Source of the DNA: CAZSNT01 sp964607765
GTDB taxonomy: Bacteria; Verrucomicrobiota; Lentisphaeria; Oligosphaerales; JABHEG01
DNA: 36,086 nt
Reading direction: 5' to 3'
Assembly: GCA_964607765.1 (NCBI GenBank)
Contig: CAZSNT010000108.1
Location: 1 to 36,086, forward strand
This document shows positions 17,759-26,126 of the stretch, piece by piece. The stretch's first letter is position 1, and every line of letters begins with the position of its first letter. Made by a program: the position numbers and the translations under genes. The notes beneath the pieces are model-generated. The model did no database searches. It was not told the DNA's origin and saw only the letters and a program-made list of their open reading frames with translations.

Positions 17759-17837
17759 GTCAGGACAGAGCCGCCCTGACCGGCCGCGGCCCAACCCTTG
17801 CACCTGCCTGGCAACGCACAATATTGATGTGTGTGCC
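17759..17837. promoter_or_regulatory. Inverted repeats and candidate promoter before the second fusion gene
   Basis: The 129-bp gap 17730-17858 holds two dyads. GTCAGG (17759-17764) pairs with CCTGAC (17775-17780). An imperfect dyad at 17810-17837 has arms GGCA...CACA and TGTG...TGCC around the AT-rich centre ATATTGA. TTGCAC (17799-17804) followed by AATATT after 16 bp is a weak sigma70-like pair, and its -10 box falls inside the second dyad, as expected for a repressor-controlled promoter. Confidence 0.32.
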
Positions 17838-17858
17838 AAACAAACGGAGGAATGCCCC

Positions 17859-20800
17859 GTGCAGACGATACGCCGGGTCCGAGAGAAGTCTGTGTCGTTG
17901 TGGTGTGCGGCGACGGCTGGTGTCCTGCTGGCGCTGTCGAGCCTGCCTGTGCAGGCTGATCCGGCAGCGGATGCCGAGACAATCGCTGCCCGTGCGGACT
18001 TCCACGGCGGCCTGGTCGTGCACGTCGCGTGCGGCGACGGGGAACTCACCGCAGCGCTGCGACGCAGCGACAACTGCGTTGTCCAGGGCCTCGAATCCGA
18101 TTCGGCACGCGTTGCCGCGGCGCGAGCGGCCATTCGTGCCCGGGGTTTCTACGGCCAGGTGTCCATCCTGCACTGGCGCGGTGAACGGCTTCCTTACGTG
18201 GACAGCCTGGCCACGCTTGTGGTGTGCGAGGATCCCGACGTCGTGCCGCGAGCCGAACTCATGCGGGTGCTCCGCCCGCACGGCGCTCTTGCGCTCAAGC
18301 GGAACGGCGCTTGGACCGTAACGGTCAAACCCCAGCTGCCGGGCACGGATCAGTGGGAGCAGCACTACCGTGGCGCGGACAACAACGCCGTTGCCCGGGA
18401 CACGGTTGTCGGGCCGCCTCGCCGCTTCCAGTGGCTGGGCGAGCCGCAGTGGCAGCGCTCGCACCTGGCCATGCCCTCGATCAACAGCATGGTCTCGACG
18501 AACGGACGTCTGTTCACTGTCGAGGACGTGGCGTCGGCCGAGCATGCCGCGCTGCCGGGCAAGCAGGCGCTCATAGCCCGTGACGCTTTCAACGGCGTTG
18601 AGCTGTGGCGGGTCATGTTCGCCGATTGGCACCCGACCTACATCCGTAACAAGGAGATGCCCGTGCAGATTCAGCGCCGGCTCGTGGCGATCGGAGACAC
18701 GGTCTACTGCACGCCCGGCTACACAGCGCCCATCACGACTTACGATGCGCGCACGGGCGCCGTCCTCAAAGAACACACGCGCACAGCCGGAACCATGGAA
18801 TTCGTCTATGAGCGGGGCGTTCTCTACGCCGTGACCGGCGACCAATTCGACATCTCGCCCGCCCATGGCGACCTCGAGCGCGGAGCGCTGAAAGGAAGTC
18901 TGCTGAGACGCGAAGCATACGGACCGCTAATCCGACAGGCGGACGAGCCCGAGAACGATATCCTGGCCATCGATGCTGCGTCGGGTGACGAGCTCTGGCG
19001 CGTTTCCGGCGTCGACACGAAAGGCTACCAAGGCGCCACTCTCGGTGTAGCCGCGGACCGCGTGGTCTTCGCAACCGCAACGGAGCTGGTCTGCCTGGAC
19101 CGCAGGACCGGCAAGACGCGGTGGCGTGTGCCTGCCCCGATCGTCCTGAAAGGCCCGGCAGGTATTGCGGTCTCGCTCGTATTGTCGGACCGCGCGGCCT
19201 ACCTGGCGGATTCCCAGAAACTCCGCGTCTTCCGCCTGAGCAACGGCAAAGCGCTGTGGGAGACGCCCGCCACGATCAACCACCACAAGGCCCCGGACGT
19301 GTTCCTGGCAGGCGGCCTTGTCTGGGCGCAAGCGTACAGCGGCTCGACTGGCAAACCGGCGCCGAACCTGGGCCTGACCCGCATGGGCGTCAACGGCTTC
19401 CACCCCGAGACGGGGAAGCTGGTCAGGAGAATCGACCAGGCCATGCTCGGGCCCATGGGCCACGACCGCTGCTACCGCAACCGAATCACCACGCGCTACT
19501 ACATCAACACGGTGACCGGTGGCAGCGATTTCCTCGATCTGACCTCGGCAAAGGAGTTGCCGAATCCTTGGATTCGCAGTACCTGCGGCATTGGCCCCCT
19601 GCCCTGCAACGGCCTGTACTATGTCGGGCCGCCGTCCTGCGCCTGCGCGAACAGCGTCATGCTGAACGGCATGAACGCCATGGCGCCGGAACCGGGCCTG
19701 ACCACGTCGGAGCAAGCCATTGACGTGGACGCCCGGACCGCTCTCGAGAAAGGCCCTGCTTTCGGCACGCCGGCGCCGCGTTCCGACTCACGCGGCACGG
19801 CTTCGGAAGACTGGCCCGCCTACCGCCATGACAATGCCCGGACAGGCGCGACGAAAAGCAGCGTCCCGGCCGTTCTCCGCAAACGTTGGCAGACCAAGCT
19901 CGGGACGCGCGCCAGCGCCCCGGTCATTGCCGCAGGCAAGGTGTTCGCGGCGGACGTCGACGGGCATGCGGTGTGCGCCATCGGTGCGGCAGACGGCAAT
20001 ATCCTCTGGCGGTTCACGACCGAGGGACGCGTGGACTCACCGCCGACAGTCCACCAGGGCCTGCTCCTGTTCGGGGCTCGTGACGGGACAGCCTACTGCG
20101 TGCGCGCAGCCGATGGCGTTCTCGTGTGGCGCTTCCGGCCACTCGAGCAGCGCCTGATCTGCGCCTACGGGCAGCCGGAGTCTGCGTGGCCGATCTGCGG
20201 CAGCGTCCTGGTTCGGAACGGCTTGGCGTACGTCGCCGCCGGCAGGAACTCGTTCGCCGACGGCGGCATCTTCCTGTACGCGCTCGAGCCGAGTACGGGC
20301 AAGGTCGTTCATCACAGACGCATGGTCGGACCGTACGGCGAAGACGGATTCCCCATCGACAACAAGGAGGTGGTGAAGGGGATGAGCATCGCGGGGTTCA
20401 AAGGGGACATCTTCATTGCGGACGACAGTCTGCTGTACCTACGGCATCAGCCGTTCAAGCCCGACCTCACCCCGGTCAAACTCCAGGACGTCAGACAACC
20501 GCACCTGATTCCCTCGCACGGGTTCCTCGAGGCGATCCCGCAGCACCGCTCGTTCTGGACCATCGACACCATGCTGCGCTACGACATCCCGACCGGTCTC
20601 GGCGGCATCCACGGCGACATCCTGGTCATCGACGGGGAGCGCTTCTACGAGGTCCGCGGCTACCAACCCGGGCGCACCGTGTCCTTCGATCCGCGGACCA
20701 GCGGCTACACGCTCTACGCGGGAACCTGCGGCGAGGAAGCGAAAGCGGCCGCCGCCGCGCGGGTGAAGGCCGCCAGGAAGGCCTTTGCCGACAAACGACG

Positions 20801-21152
20801 CAGTGTCAGGGCGCGAGGCAAGACCCCCAAGGCCAAGTACCGGGGCCCGACCGAGGTAGCCCCCTCGCTCGAGCGTTGGCGCAGCTCCATTCCACTCACC
20901 GGCAAGGCGCTTGTGCTGGCCGGCGACGTGCTGTTCGTTGCCGGAACACCGGTCGCGTTCCCCGAAGACGACCCGGCAAAGGCCTACGAAGGGCGAATGG
21001 GCGGTGTGCTCTGGGCGGCGGCCGCTGCTACCGGCGAGAAGCTGGCCCAATACACGCTCGACGCGCCGCCGACCTGGGACGGACTCGCCGCAGCGAACGG
21101 GATGCTGTTCCTCTCCCTCGCCGACGGACGGGTGGTGTGTATGGGGCCGTAG
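17859..21152 (+). CDS. Secreted fusion 2: methyltransferase-like domain with intact SAM loop, two PQQ-like beta-propellers
   Basis: A 1097-aa exported protein. The GTG at 17859 was chosen because GGAGG lies 8 nt before it and the product then opens with a standard signal peptide (about 1-33, LWCAATAGVLLALSSLPVQA). Residues about 48-140 carry all recognisable class I methyltransferase motifs: VHVACGDGELTAAL (motif I), VQGLESD (motif II), ERLPYVDSLATLVV (motif IV region) and ELMRVLRPHGALAL (motif V/VI). The linker NNAVARDTVVGPPRRFQWL then enters a PQQ-like propeller (ARDAFNGVELWR). RCYRNR lies near 537 and TCGIGPLPCNGLYY plus PSCAC near 575-595. A second propeller starts near 650 (YRHDNARTG). 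No C-terminal jelly roll is present. A SAM-type fold outside the cytoplasm is unexpected, since SAM is cytosolic. The W-rich quinoprotein repeats need not bind PQQ. Function unknown. Confidence 0.87.
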   Translation: MQTIRRVREKSVSLWCAATAGVLLALSSLPVQADPAADAETIAARADFHGGLVVHVACGDGELTAALRRSDNCVVQGLESDSARVAAARAAIRARGFYGQVSILHWRGERLPYVDSLATLVVCEDPDVVPRAELMRVLRPHGALALKRNGAWTVTVKPQLPGTDQWEQHYRGADNNAVARDTVVGPPRRFQWLGEPQWQRSHLAMPSINSMVSTNGRLFTVEDVASAEHAALPGKQALIARDAFNGVELWRVMFADWHPTYIRNKEMPVQIQRRLVAIGDTVYCTPGYTAPITTYDARTGAVLKEHTRTAGTMEFVYERGVLYAVTGDQFDISPAHGDLERGALKGSLLRREAYGPLIRQADEPENDILAIDAASGDELWRVSGVDTKGYQGATLGVAADRVVFATATELVCLDRRTGKTRWRVPAPIVLKGPAGIAVSLVLSDRAAYLADSQKLRVFRLSNGKALWETPATINHHKAPDVFLAGGLVWAQAYSGSTGKPAPNLGLTRMGVNGFHPETGKLVRRIDQAMLGPMGHDRCYRNRITTRYYINTVTGGSDFLDLTSAKELPNPWIRSTCGIGPLPCNGLYYVGPPSCACANSVMLNGMNAMAPEPGLTTSEQAIDVDARTALEKGPAFGTPAPRSDSRGTASEDWPAYRHDNARTGATKSSVPAVLRKRWQTKLGTRASAPVIAAGKVFAADVDGHAVCAIGAADGNILWRFTTEGRVDSPPTVHQGLLLFGARDGTAYCVRAADGVLVWRFRPLEQRLICAYGQPESAWPICGSVLVRNGLAYVAAGRNSFADGGIFLYALEPSTGKVVHHRRMVGPYGEDGFPIDNKEVVKGMSIAGFKGDIFIADDSLLYLRHQPFKPDLTPVKLQDVRQPHLIPSHGFLEAIPQHRSFWTIDTMLRYDIPTGLGGIHGDILVIDGERFYEVRGYQPGRTVSFDPRTSGYTLYAGTCGEEAKAAAAARVKAARKAFADKRRSVRARGKTPKAKYRGPTEVAPSLERWRSSIPLTGKALVLAGDVLFVAGTPVAFPEDDPAKAYEGRMGGVLWAAAAATGEKLAQYTLDAPPTWDGLAAANGMLFLSLADGRVVCMGP

Positions 21153-21173
21153 GGCCTGTCGAGGCCGACTGCG

Positions 21174-21405
21174 ACGGGACGGTAAGGCGCCAGTTACGTG
21201 AGGCAGCCCCCGTAGCCCGGCTCTCCTGAGCCGGGTGTCCTTGTCGTTCCGCTCTGTCCGGACGCACGACAGCACACCCGGCTCGGAGAGCCGGGCCTGG
21301 CGTTTGGACATTTGGCCATGGCCCTCGCTACCCGGCTCGGAGAGCCGGGCTACGGGGGACGCGCGGATGCCTCACGTAACTGGCCGGCTACACGGGACGG
21401 TCAGG
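21174..21405. mobile_element. MITE/REPIN-like palindromic element
   Basis: A non-coding element of about 200 bp. Its outer arms are perfect 17-bp inverted repeats (GCCAGTTACGTGAGGCA at 21189-21205; complement at 21368-21384). Inside them lie perfect 20-bp inverted repeats (CCCCCGTAGCCCGGCTCTCC at 21207-21226; complement at 21339-21358). Between these are three CCCGGCTC-GAGCCGGG hairpins (21216-21235, 21277-21295, 21331-21349). GTAG and CTAC feet flank the outermost hairpins as in REPINs. A near-identical 14-bp direct repeat, ACGGGACGGTMAGG, flanks the element (21174-21187 and 21392-21405), though the gaps to the arms are unequal. No transposase is encoded inside. A second copy begins near 35980. 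Confidence 0.7.
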
Positions 21406-21422
21406 GGCTTGACGCAGCCCAT

Positions 21423-21464
21423 GGCGGGGGTTAGACTCATTGTGTTGACTTGAGAGCCCCCGCC
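21423..21464. promoter_or_regulatory. GC-rich inverted repeat upstream of the sensor gene
   Basis: GGCGGGGG (21423-21430) and CCCCCGCC (21457-21464) are perfect 8-bp complements. The enclosed 26 bp includes CTCA...TGAG and TTGACT. It could be a hairpin in the leader RNA or an operator; no clear -10 box was found after the TTGACT. Confidence 0.3.
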
Positions 21465-21501
21465 CAAGCGCATCGCGTGCCGGCCGCTCTCTCACAGGCA
21501 A

Positions 21502-21517
21502 CGACAGCTGTCGACCG
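21502..21517. promoter_or_regulatory. Palindromic site (copy 1) in the sensor leader
   Basis: CGACAGCTGTCGACCG, whose first 12 bases are a perfect palindrome, lies about 40 bp before the GTG start at 21556. The identical 16 bp recur at 26127-26142 in front of the fucosidase gene. A shared, symmetric, intergenic 16-mer suggests an operator for a dimeric regulator. Confidence 0.42.
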
Positions 21518-21555
21518 GAACCGCCGCAAGCTCCACGGTCAGGGAGGGTTAGACC

Positions 21556-22854
21556 GTGCAGACATGCCCCCTTCAGTGGCCCCCTGCCATGTTCAGCCGG
21601 CATGGGCCCGTATCCAGACATTTCTGTGCACTTTCCATCTGCTTCCTGCTGACCGTGGGTAATGCCGCGCGCGGGGTCGAACTGACTGCCGAAGAACGCG
21701 ACTGGCTTGCCGAGCACCCGGTTGTCCGCGTGGCAAACGAAACCGACTGGCCTCCCTTCGACTTCAACGAAGACGGCGTGCCGAAAGGACTTGTCATCGA
21801 CCACATGAAGCTGGTGGCGAGCAAGGCAGGGATCGGCTTGGAGTTTGTCCACGGCCACACCTGGAACATCCTGGTCCAGATGTTCCAGGAACACCAGATC
21901 GATGTCATGCCGGTCTTTTACATGAACGATGAGCGCAGGGAATACACGCTCTACACCGACGACTACCATCAAGGGAGACTGGCCGTAATCGTCCTGGGCC
22001 GGCAAGTCCGCGCCGACGCGGACCTGACCAAACTCCGGGTGGGCATGGAGACCTCGCACGGCAGCATTCCGGTCGTTGAGGAGATGCTGCCGGGCATCGC
22101 CATCATACAAGTGGCAGCGAAGGAGGAGCTGGTCAGGCAGTTGGCGACACATGAGCTGGATGCGATCATCGGCAACCCGTTCGTCTTCTACTACCATGCG
22201 AGAGCGAACCAAGTCGAGGGCCTTGCCTTGCTGCGCTATCTCGACACGGGCGAGAACGACCAGGCGCGCCCCGCATTCCACATCGGTGTACGCAGTGATT
22301 GGCCCGTGCTGCATGGGATCATTCAGAAGGCGATGGACGAAGTCAGTGACGAGGAGATGGCCGAGTTGGAGGCGCGCTGGGTTGATGTCACCATCGTCCA
22401 GGGAACAAACTGGGTACTGCTGGCGCAGGTCTCCAGCGTGCTCATGGGGGTTGCCTTCCTCCTGTTCTGTCACAATCGGCGCCTCAGGCACATCGTCGGC
22501 CTGCGGACGCGGCAACTCAGACAGGTAAACGAGGGCCTCGAGGAGAAGGTCGCCGACCGGACGCGGGAACTGACAGAGCTGAACACTGACCTGAAACAGG
22601 CCCTTCACGAACTCAAGACACTGCGCGGAATACTCCCCATCTGCTCGTCGTGCAAGCGCATCCGTGACGAGGCAGGCTCCTGGCACAGTGTGGAGTCGTA
22701 CGTAGCCGATCACTCAGAAGCCAAGTTCTCGCACGGGCTCTGCTCAGACTGTCTCCGAAAAGTCTATCCGGACGATGCCGGCCGGATCATCGAGAGGATG
22801 GAGCAGGAAGAGAGGGAGAACGGAGGCGGCCAGCCCGGGATGGCGTCGAGTTAA
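21556..22854 (+). CDS. Membrane sensor: SBP_bac_3-like ligand domain, coiled coil and CxxC/HxxCxxC module, no kinase
   Basis: A 432-aa protein. A hydrophobic segment at about residues 22-36 is a signal sequence or first membrane helix. Residues about 45-280 match the family 3 periplasmic solute-binding domain used as a sensor in BvgS/EvgS-type proteins (VVRVANETDWPPFDFNEDG, IDVMPVFYMNDERREYTLYTDDY). A transmembrane helix follows at 286-305, then a coiled coil (about 316-356). The cytoplasmic end is LPICSSCKRIRD...FSHGLCSDCLRKVYP, with Cys363, Cys366, His393, Cys396 and Cys399, a small module seen at the ends of some bacterial sensor and cyclase proteins and probably metal-binding. No histidine kinase, HAMP or GGDEF domain is present, so it must signal through a partner or be a reduced receptor. 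GTG 21556 has AGGGAGG 8 nt upstream. Confidence 0.83.
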   Translation: MQTCPLQWPPAMFSRHGPVSRHFCALSICFLLTVGNAARGVELTAEERDWLAEHPVVRVANETDWPPFDFNEDGVPKGLVIDHMKLVASKAGIGLEFVHGHTWNILVQMFQEHQIDVMPVFYMNDERREYTLYTDDYHQGRLAVIVLGRQVRADADLTKLRVGMETSHGSIPVVEEMLPGIAIIQVAAKEELVRQLATHELDAIIGNPFVFYYHARANQVEGLALLRYLDTGENDQARPAFHIGVRSDWPVLHGIIQKAMDEVSDEEMAELEARWVDVTIVQGTNWVLLAQVSSVLMGVAFLLFCHNRRLRHIVGLRTRQLRQVNEGLEEKVADRTRELTELNTDLKQALHELKTLRGILPICSSCKRIRDEAGSWHSVESYVADHSEAKFSHGLCSDCLRKVYPDDAGRIIERMEQEERENGGGQPGMASS

Positions 22855-24185
22855 GCCGTGAAACGGCCCCCACGGCCAAAACGCCAGTCCCTGCCGGCGG
22901 CGAACGCCTTGTGCCTCTCAAAGAAACGATCCCCGATCGCTGCCGCCTTACTGCGCATCATGGCTTCCAGATCGTGTCTGACCGCATCGTGCCCGGGCGA
23001 ATCGATCAGGTTGTGCATCTCGAAGGGATCGTCGATCAGGTTGTGCAGTCGCGCTTCGCCGTCAGTCAGCCGCCACGTGCAGCTCCACTCCTCAGACCGG
23101 ACATTCCGCCACACCGTATCCGCCGCCTCGGGGAAGATACAGTGCTCGTGCTGGATGTACGTGAACTCGTTGCCGCGCGCAGACTCGCCTCGCACCAGGC
23201 TGCTCAGGTCCTCGCCTTCCACGGAAGCCGGCGGCGTGACACCGGCCAGCGACAGCATCGTCGGCATCAGATCGATGCCGCCGATCAGCGCATCGCTGCA
23301 CCTGCCGGACTCAATCCCGGGCCCGCGGACAATCAGCGGGATACTGCAGGACTCCTCGTCCGGGGCGCCCTTGTTCATCCTGCCGTGGCTGCCCATCATC
23401 TCGCCGTGGTCTGAGAAATAGCACACGATGGTGTCCTCGCTCAAGCCCAACCGCTCCAGAGCGTGCAGGATACGTCCCATGTTGTCGTCCACGTTCTTGA
23501 CCTGGGCGTAGTAGCCCCGCATCCGGGGCTCGAGTTGGGCAACGCTCTCCGCATCGCGCGGAACATTAGGGCGCAACGCGAGTTCCCCCGCGGCGAACGC
23601 GTCCATGTACTCCTGGGGCGCGACATGCGGGCCGTGCGGCGGCTCCGTGGACACAACGTGGAACCACGGCTGGTCTGCGCGGCGCTCCTCGAGCCACGCC
23701 AATGTCCGGTCTGTCAGGAAGTCGGTCATGAATTGAGTGCAGCGGTGGACTCGGGGCGAGTTGCCCACGCCGTAGTTGAAATCGAAGTGCGAGTTGCAGT
23801 TCTCCCAGCCAAGCCAGTCATCCCAGCCGGGCCGGAACCACGGTGAGACGAAGTGATGCCCAAAGCACCCGCCCGAGATGTGCCACTTGCCCATGTACGA
23901 GGTGTGGTAGCCGGCGCCCCGCAGTACATCGGCGAGCACGGGCTGGCGCGGCAGCAGCGGACGGTGGTTGGAGACCACACCGTGCGTGCTCGGGTACTGA
24001 CCAGTGAACAAGGTGGCCCGGAACGGCGAACAGAGCGGGCAGGTCGAATACGCCCGTGTGAACCGGGTGCCCTGTGCGGCCAGTGCGTCCATGCTCGGTG
24101 TCTCGATATTGGGATCACCTGCACAGCTCATGGCCTGGCCGCGGTGCTGGTCGGCTATGATCCAGAGAATGTTGGGCTTGCGCAT
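22851..24185 (-). CDS. Cys-type sulfatase (arylsulfatase/alkaline phosphatase superfamily)
   Basis: A predicted sulfate-ester hydrolase of 444 aa. The formylglycine motif is CSPFR at residues 52-56, followed by ATLFTGQYPSTHG, with the Cys to be oxidised by a sulfatase-maturating enzyme encoded elsewhere. Metal ligands are visible as IADQH near residue 12 and FSDHGEMMGSHG in the middle. The start is taken as ATG 24185 (MRKPNILWIIADQ), with AGGAG about 12 nt upstream; an in-frame ATG at 24221 lacks a ribosome site. No signal peptide is visible with either start, unusual for glycan sulfatases, so it may act on imported oligosaccharides or have another role. It lies downstream of the fucosidase gene with a 64-bp gap, suggesting joint desulfation and defucosylation. 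Its stop shares TTAA with the convergent sensor gene, leaving no room for a terminator. Confidence 0.92.
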   Translation of the reverse strand: MRKPNILWIIADQHRGQAMSCAGDPNIETPSMDALAAQGTRFTRAYSTCPLCSPFRATLFTGQYPSTHGVVSNHRPLLPRQPVLADVLRGAGYHTSYMGKWHISGGCFGHHFVSPWFRPGWDDWLGWENCNSHFDFNYGVGNSPRVHRCTQFMTDFLTDRTLAWLEERRADQPWFHVVSTEPPHGPHVAPQEYMDAFAAGELALRPNVPRDAESVAQLEPRMRGYYAQVKNVDDNMGRILHALERLGLSEDTIVCYFSDHGEMMGSHGRMNKGAPDEESCSIPLIVRGPGIESGRCSDALIGGIDLMPTMLSLAGVTPPASVEGEDLSSLVRGESARGNEFTYIQHEHCIFPEAADTVWRNVRSEEWSCTWRLTDGEARLHNLIDDPFEMHNLIDSPGHDAVRHDLEAMMRSKAAAIGDRFFERHKAFAAGRDWRFGRGGRFTA

Positions 24186-24249
24186 TGTGCCGGCATCTCT
24201 CCTTCCTCGCGGGGATGACATGGGGGGTGCCTGAACCGGTCGTGCCGGA

Positions 24250-26046
24250 TCAGTCGATCTTCAGTACGTATCCGTTCGGGTCTGGCCCCTCTCCGGGCAG
24301 AGCGAACTCCAGCCCCAAATCGGTCTGCTCCCACGCAACCGGCTCGGCAGAGCCAAGCAAGGATACAGCACTGATCTCCATCTTGCCTCGTGCGAGCGAC
24401 GTGATCAGGCCCTTGCCCGCGGGGTATTTGAGCGCGATGGCGTAGAGCGTGTGCTCTCTGCACGTGAACCAGAAGTCACCATCGCCGAAACCGTCGCTGA
24501 ATCCCGTCTTCTCCCGTGCCCCCGTCCCCTCCATTGCGGCTCCGTAGTCACCCTCGTGACTGGTCGTCCAGCCGGTCGTGGCGTAGATGGCTTCGCCATT
24601 GACGGCCAGCCAGTTACCGAGCGCCTCGAGGTATTCGACGCACTGCTCCGGCACAGATCCGTCGCCTCGAGGACCGATGTTGAGCATGTAGCTGCCGCCC
24701 TTGCTGGCAACATCGACCAGCCAGTAGAGCAGCTCCAGCGTTGTTTTCCAGTCGTGGTCGTAGGAAGCGTAACCCCAGGAGTTGTTCGTCGTGCCGATTG
24801 TCTGCCACGGCTTGGTCATCTGATCGGCGCTCCGGGGAATACCGTTGTCGCCTGCATCCAGAAAGTCCGCGAGGCCGTAGCCGATGCGCCTGCTCATCAG
24901 AACCGCGGGATTGATGTCGTAGCAGGTTTGGTAGAAATCGAACGCCTCGGCTTCCGTGATGTTGTTCTCGCCGTCGTACCACAGGAATCTCATCTCGGGG
25001 TACCGCTGCATCAGCTCCCTCACCTGAGGCAGTGCCTTGTTGCGGATGTACTCGGTGTAGGTGTTGTCGCTAGGGTCGTACAGGTTGTTCGGTGCTACGT
25101 TTGTCGGGATGCCGAGCCGATCGTTCCGCTCTTTCACTTCGTAGTAACGGCAGGTGCCGCCATCCATCCAGTCCACGCCGTGAGAGTAGTAGAGGGCGAA
25201 TCCAATGCCGTGTTTCCGGCACGCAGCGTAGAGCTCGTCCAGGAAATCCCTGGCGTACGGCGTGGCATCGACAATGTTGAAGTCGCTGGCCGTCGTGCCG
25301 TATAGCGCGAAGCCGTCGTGGTGCTTCGACGTCAGCGCGATGTATCGCATCCCGGCTGCCTTGGCGAGCGTCACGAAGCCCTCCGCAGTGCCCGGGGCCG
25401 GGTTGAACGTCTTTGCCAACTCCCGGTATTCGGCGCGCGGAATCTCAGCCTTGCGCATGATCCACTCCGCAACCTTCGCCGCGCGCGCCGGATACTCCGC
25501 CGCCTTCTTGCCCTTCCACACGCCTCCCACTTGGGAATAGAGCCCCCAATGGATGAACATCCCGAACTTCATGTCGTTGAACTCGCGGAGCGCCTGCTGC
25601 TTCGGCGCAGACGCGTGCATCTCACGCCACCTGCGCTGGTTCCCCGGCGAGGCCCACTTGTTGCAGTGCCGGGGTACGACTCGCACCGCGACGATGCGGC
25701 ACGCCGCGGCGTCTCCCGAGGCGTTCTCGACCTCAAGCTCCGCGTCATACAGTCCGGCCGGCGAGAGCATCAGGCGCTGACCGATGTGTGTAACGCTCAG
25801 CGGGCTGCCGGCGGCGTCCGGATTGTCAATGACGAGATCCTGCCTGAGTCCTGTCATGAAACGTGTCTCGCCGCAGCGCAGACGCAGCGTGCAGTTCGCC
25901 GGTACAGCCCCCGTGAAGAGGACCTGCGCATTGTAGTCACCGGGATGCTCGATCTCGAACGTCCATGAGGCACTCGTCCCGGTCTCGAGCAGCAGCCACT
26001 CTGACTCCAGCGTTACCAGACCGTCGGCAGATTGCGCATTCACCAC
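24250..26046 (-). CDS. GH29 alpha-L-fucosidase with N-terminal beta-sandwich
   Basis: A predicted retaining alpha-L-fucosidase of about 598 aa. The first 140 residues look like a carbohydrate-binding-type beta-sandwich (WTFEIEHPGDYNAQVLFTG, GLYDAELEVENASG). The GH29 catalytic domain then begins with MKFGMFIHWGLYSQVGGVW and continues through YIALTSKHHDGFALY and FALYYSHGVDW. The nucleophile is the Asp in FLWYDGENN near residue 357. A C-terminal beta domain closes the protein. The start is uncertain: GTG 26046 is preceded by GAGG at 9 nt and is the best choice; GTG 26043 and GTG 26145 are possible. No signal peptide is visible, implying a cytoplasmic enzyme. It lies between the third propeller fusion and the sulfatase on the same strand, and has a shared palindromic site in its leader. 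Confidence 0.92.
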   Translation of the reverse strand: MVNAQSADGLVTLESEWLLLETGTSASWTFEIEHPGDYNAQVLFTGAVPANCTLRLRCGETRFMTGLRQDLVIDNPDAAGSPLSVTHIGQRLMLSPAGLYDAELEVENASGDAAACRIVAVRVVPRHCNKWASPGNQRRWREMHASAPKQQALREFNDMKFGMFIHWGLYSQVGGVWKGKKAAEYPARAAKVAEWIMRKAEIPRAEYRELAKTFNPAPGTAEGFVTLAKAAGMRYIALTSKHHDGFALYGTTASDFNIVDATPYARDFLDELYAACRKHGIGFALYYSHGVDWMDGGTCRYYEVKERNDRLGIPTNVAPNNLYDPSDNTYTEYIRNKALPQVRELMQRYPEMRFLWYDGENNITEAEAFDFYQTCYDINPAVLMSRRIGYGLADFLDAGDNGIPRSADQMTKPWQTIGTTNNSWGYASYDHDWKTTLELLYWLVDVASKGGSYMLNIGPRGDGSVPEQCVEYLEALGNWLAVNGEAIYATTGWTTSHEGDYGAAMEGTGAREKTGFSDGFGDGDFWFTCREHTLYAIALKYPAGKGLITSLARGKMEISAVSLLGSAEPVAWEQTDLGLEFALPGEGPDPNGYVLKID

Positions 26047-26126
26047 GTGCTTGTTCCTCTCGCTGTTACTGTCCTTGTCAAGCCACAAACAAACGTCACG
26101 AGGGACGTTCGGACCCCGGCAGCAAT

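Noticed and set aside
17751..17858. N-terminal extension of the second fusion protein
   Set aside because: The GTG at 17859 has GGAGG at 8 nt and opens a standard signal peptide; the extension would bury it.
11511..21152. Reading the propeller fusions as PQQ-dependent alcohol dehydrogenases
   Set aside because: The repeats resemble BamB/PQQ_2 propellers, but no adjacent-Cys pair or Ca/PQQ ligand set typical of quinoprotein dehydrogenases was seen.
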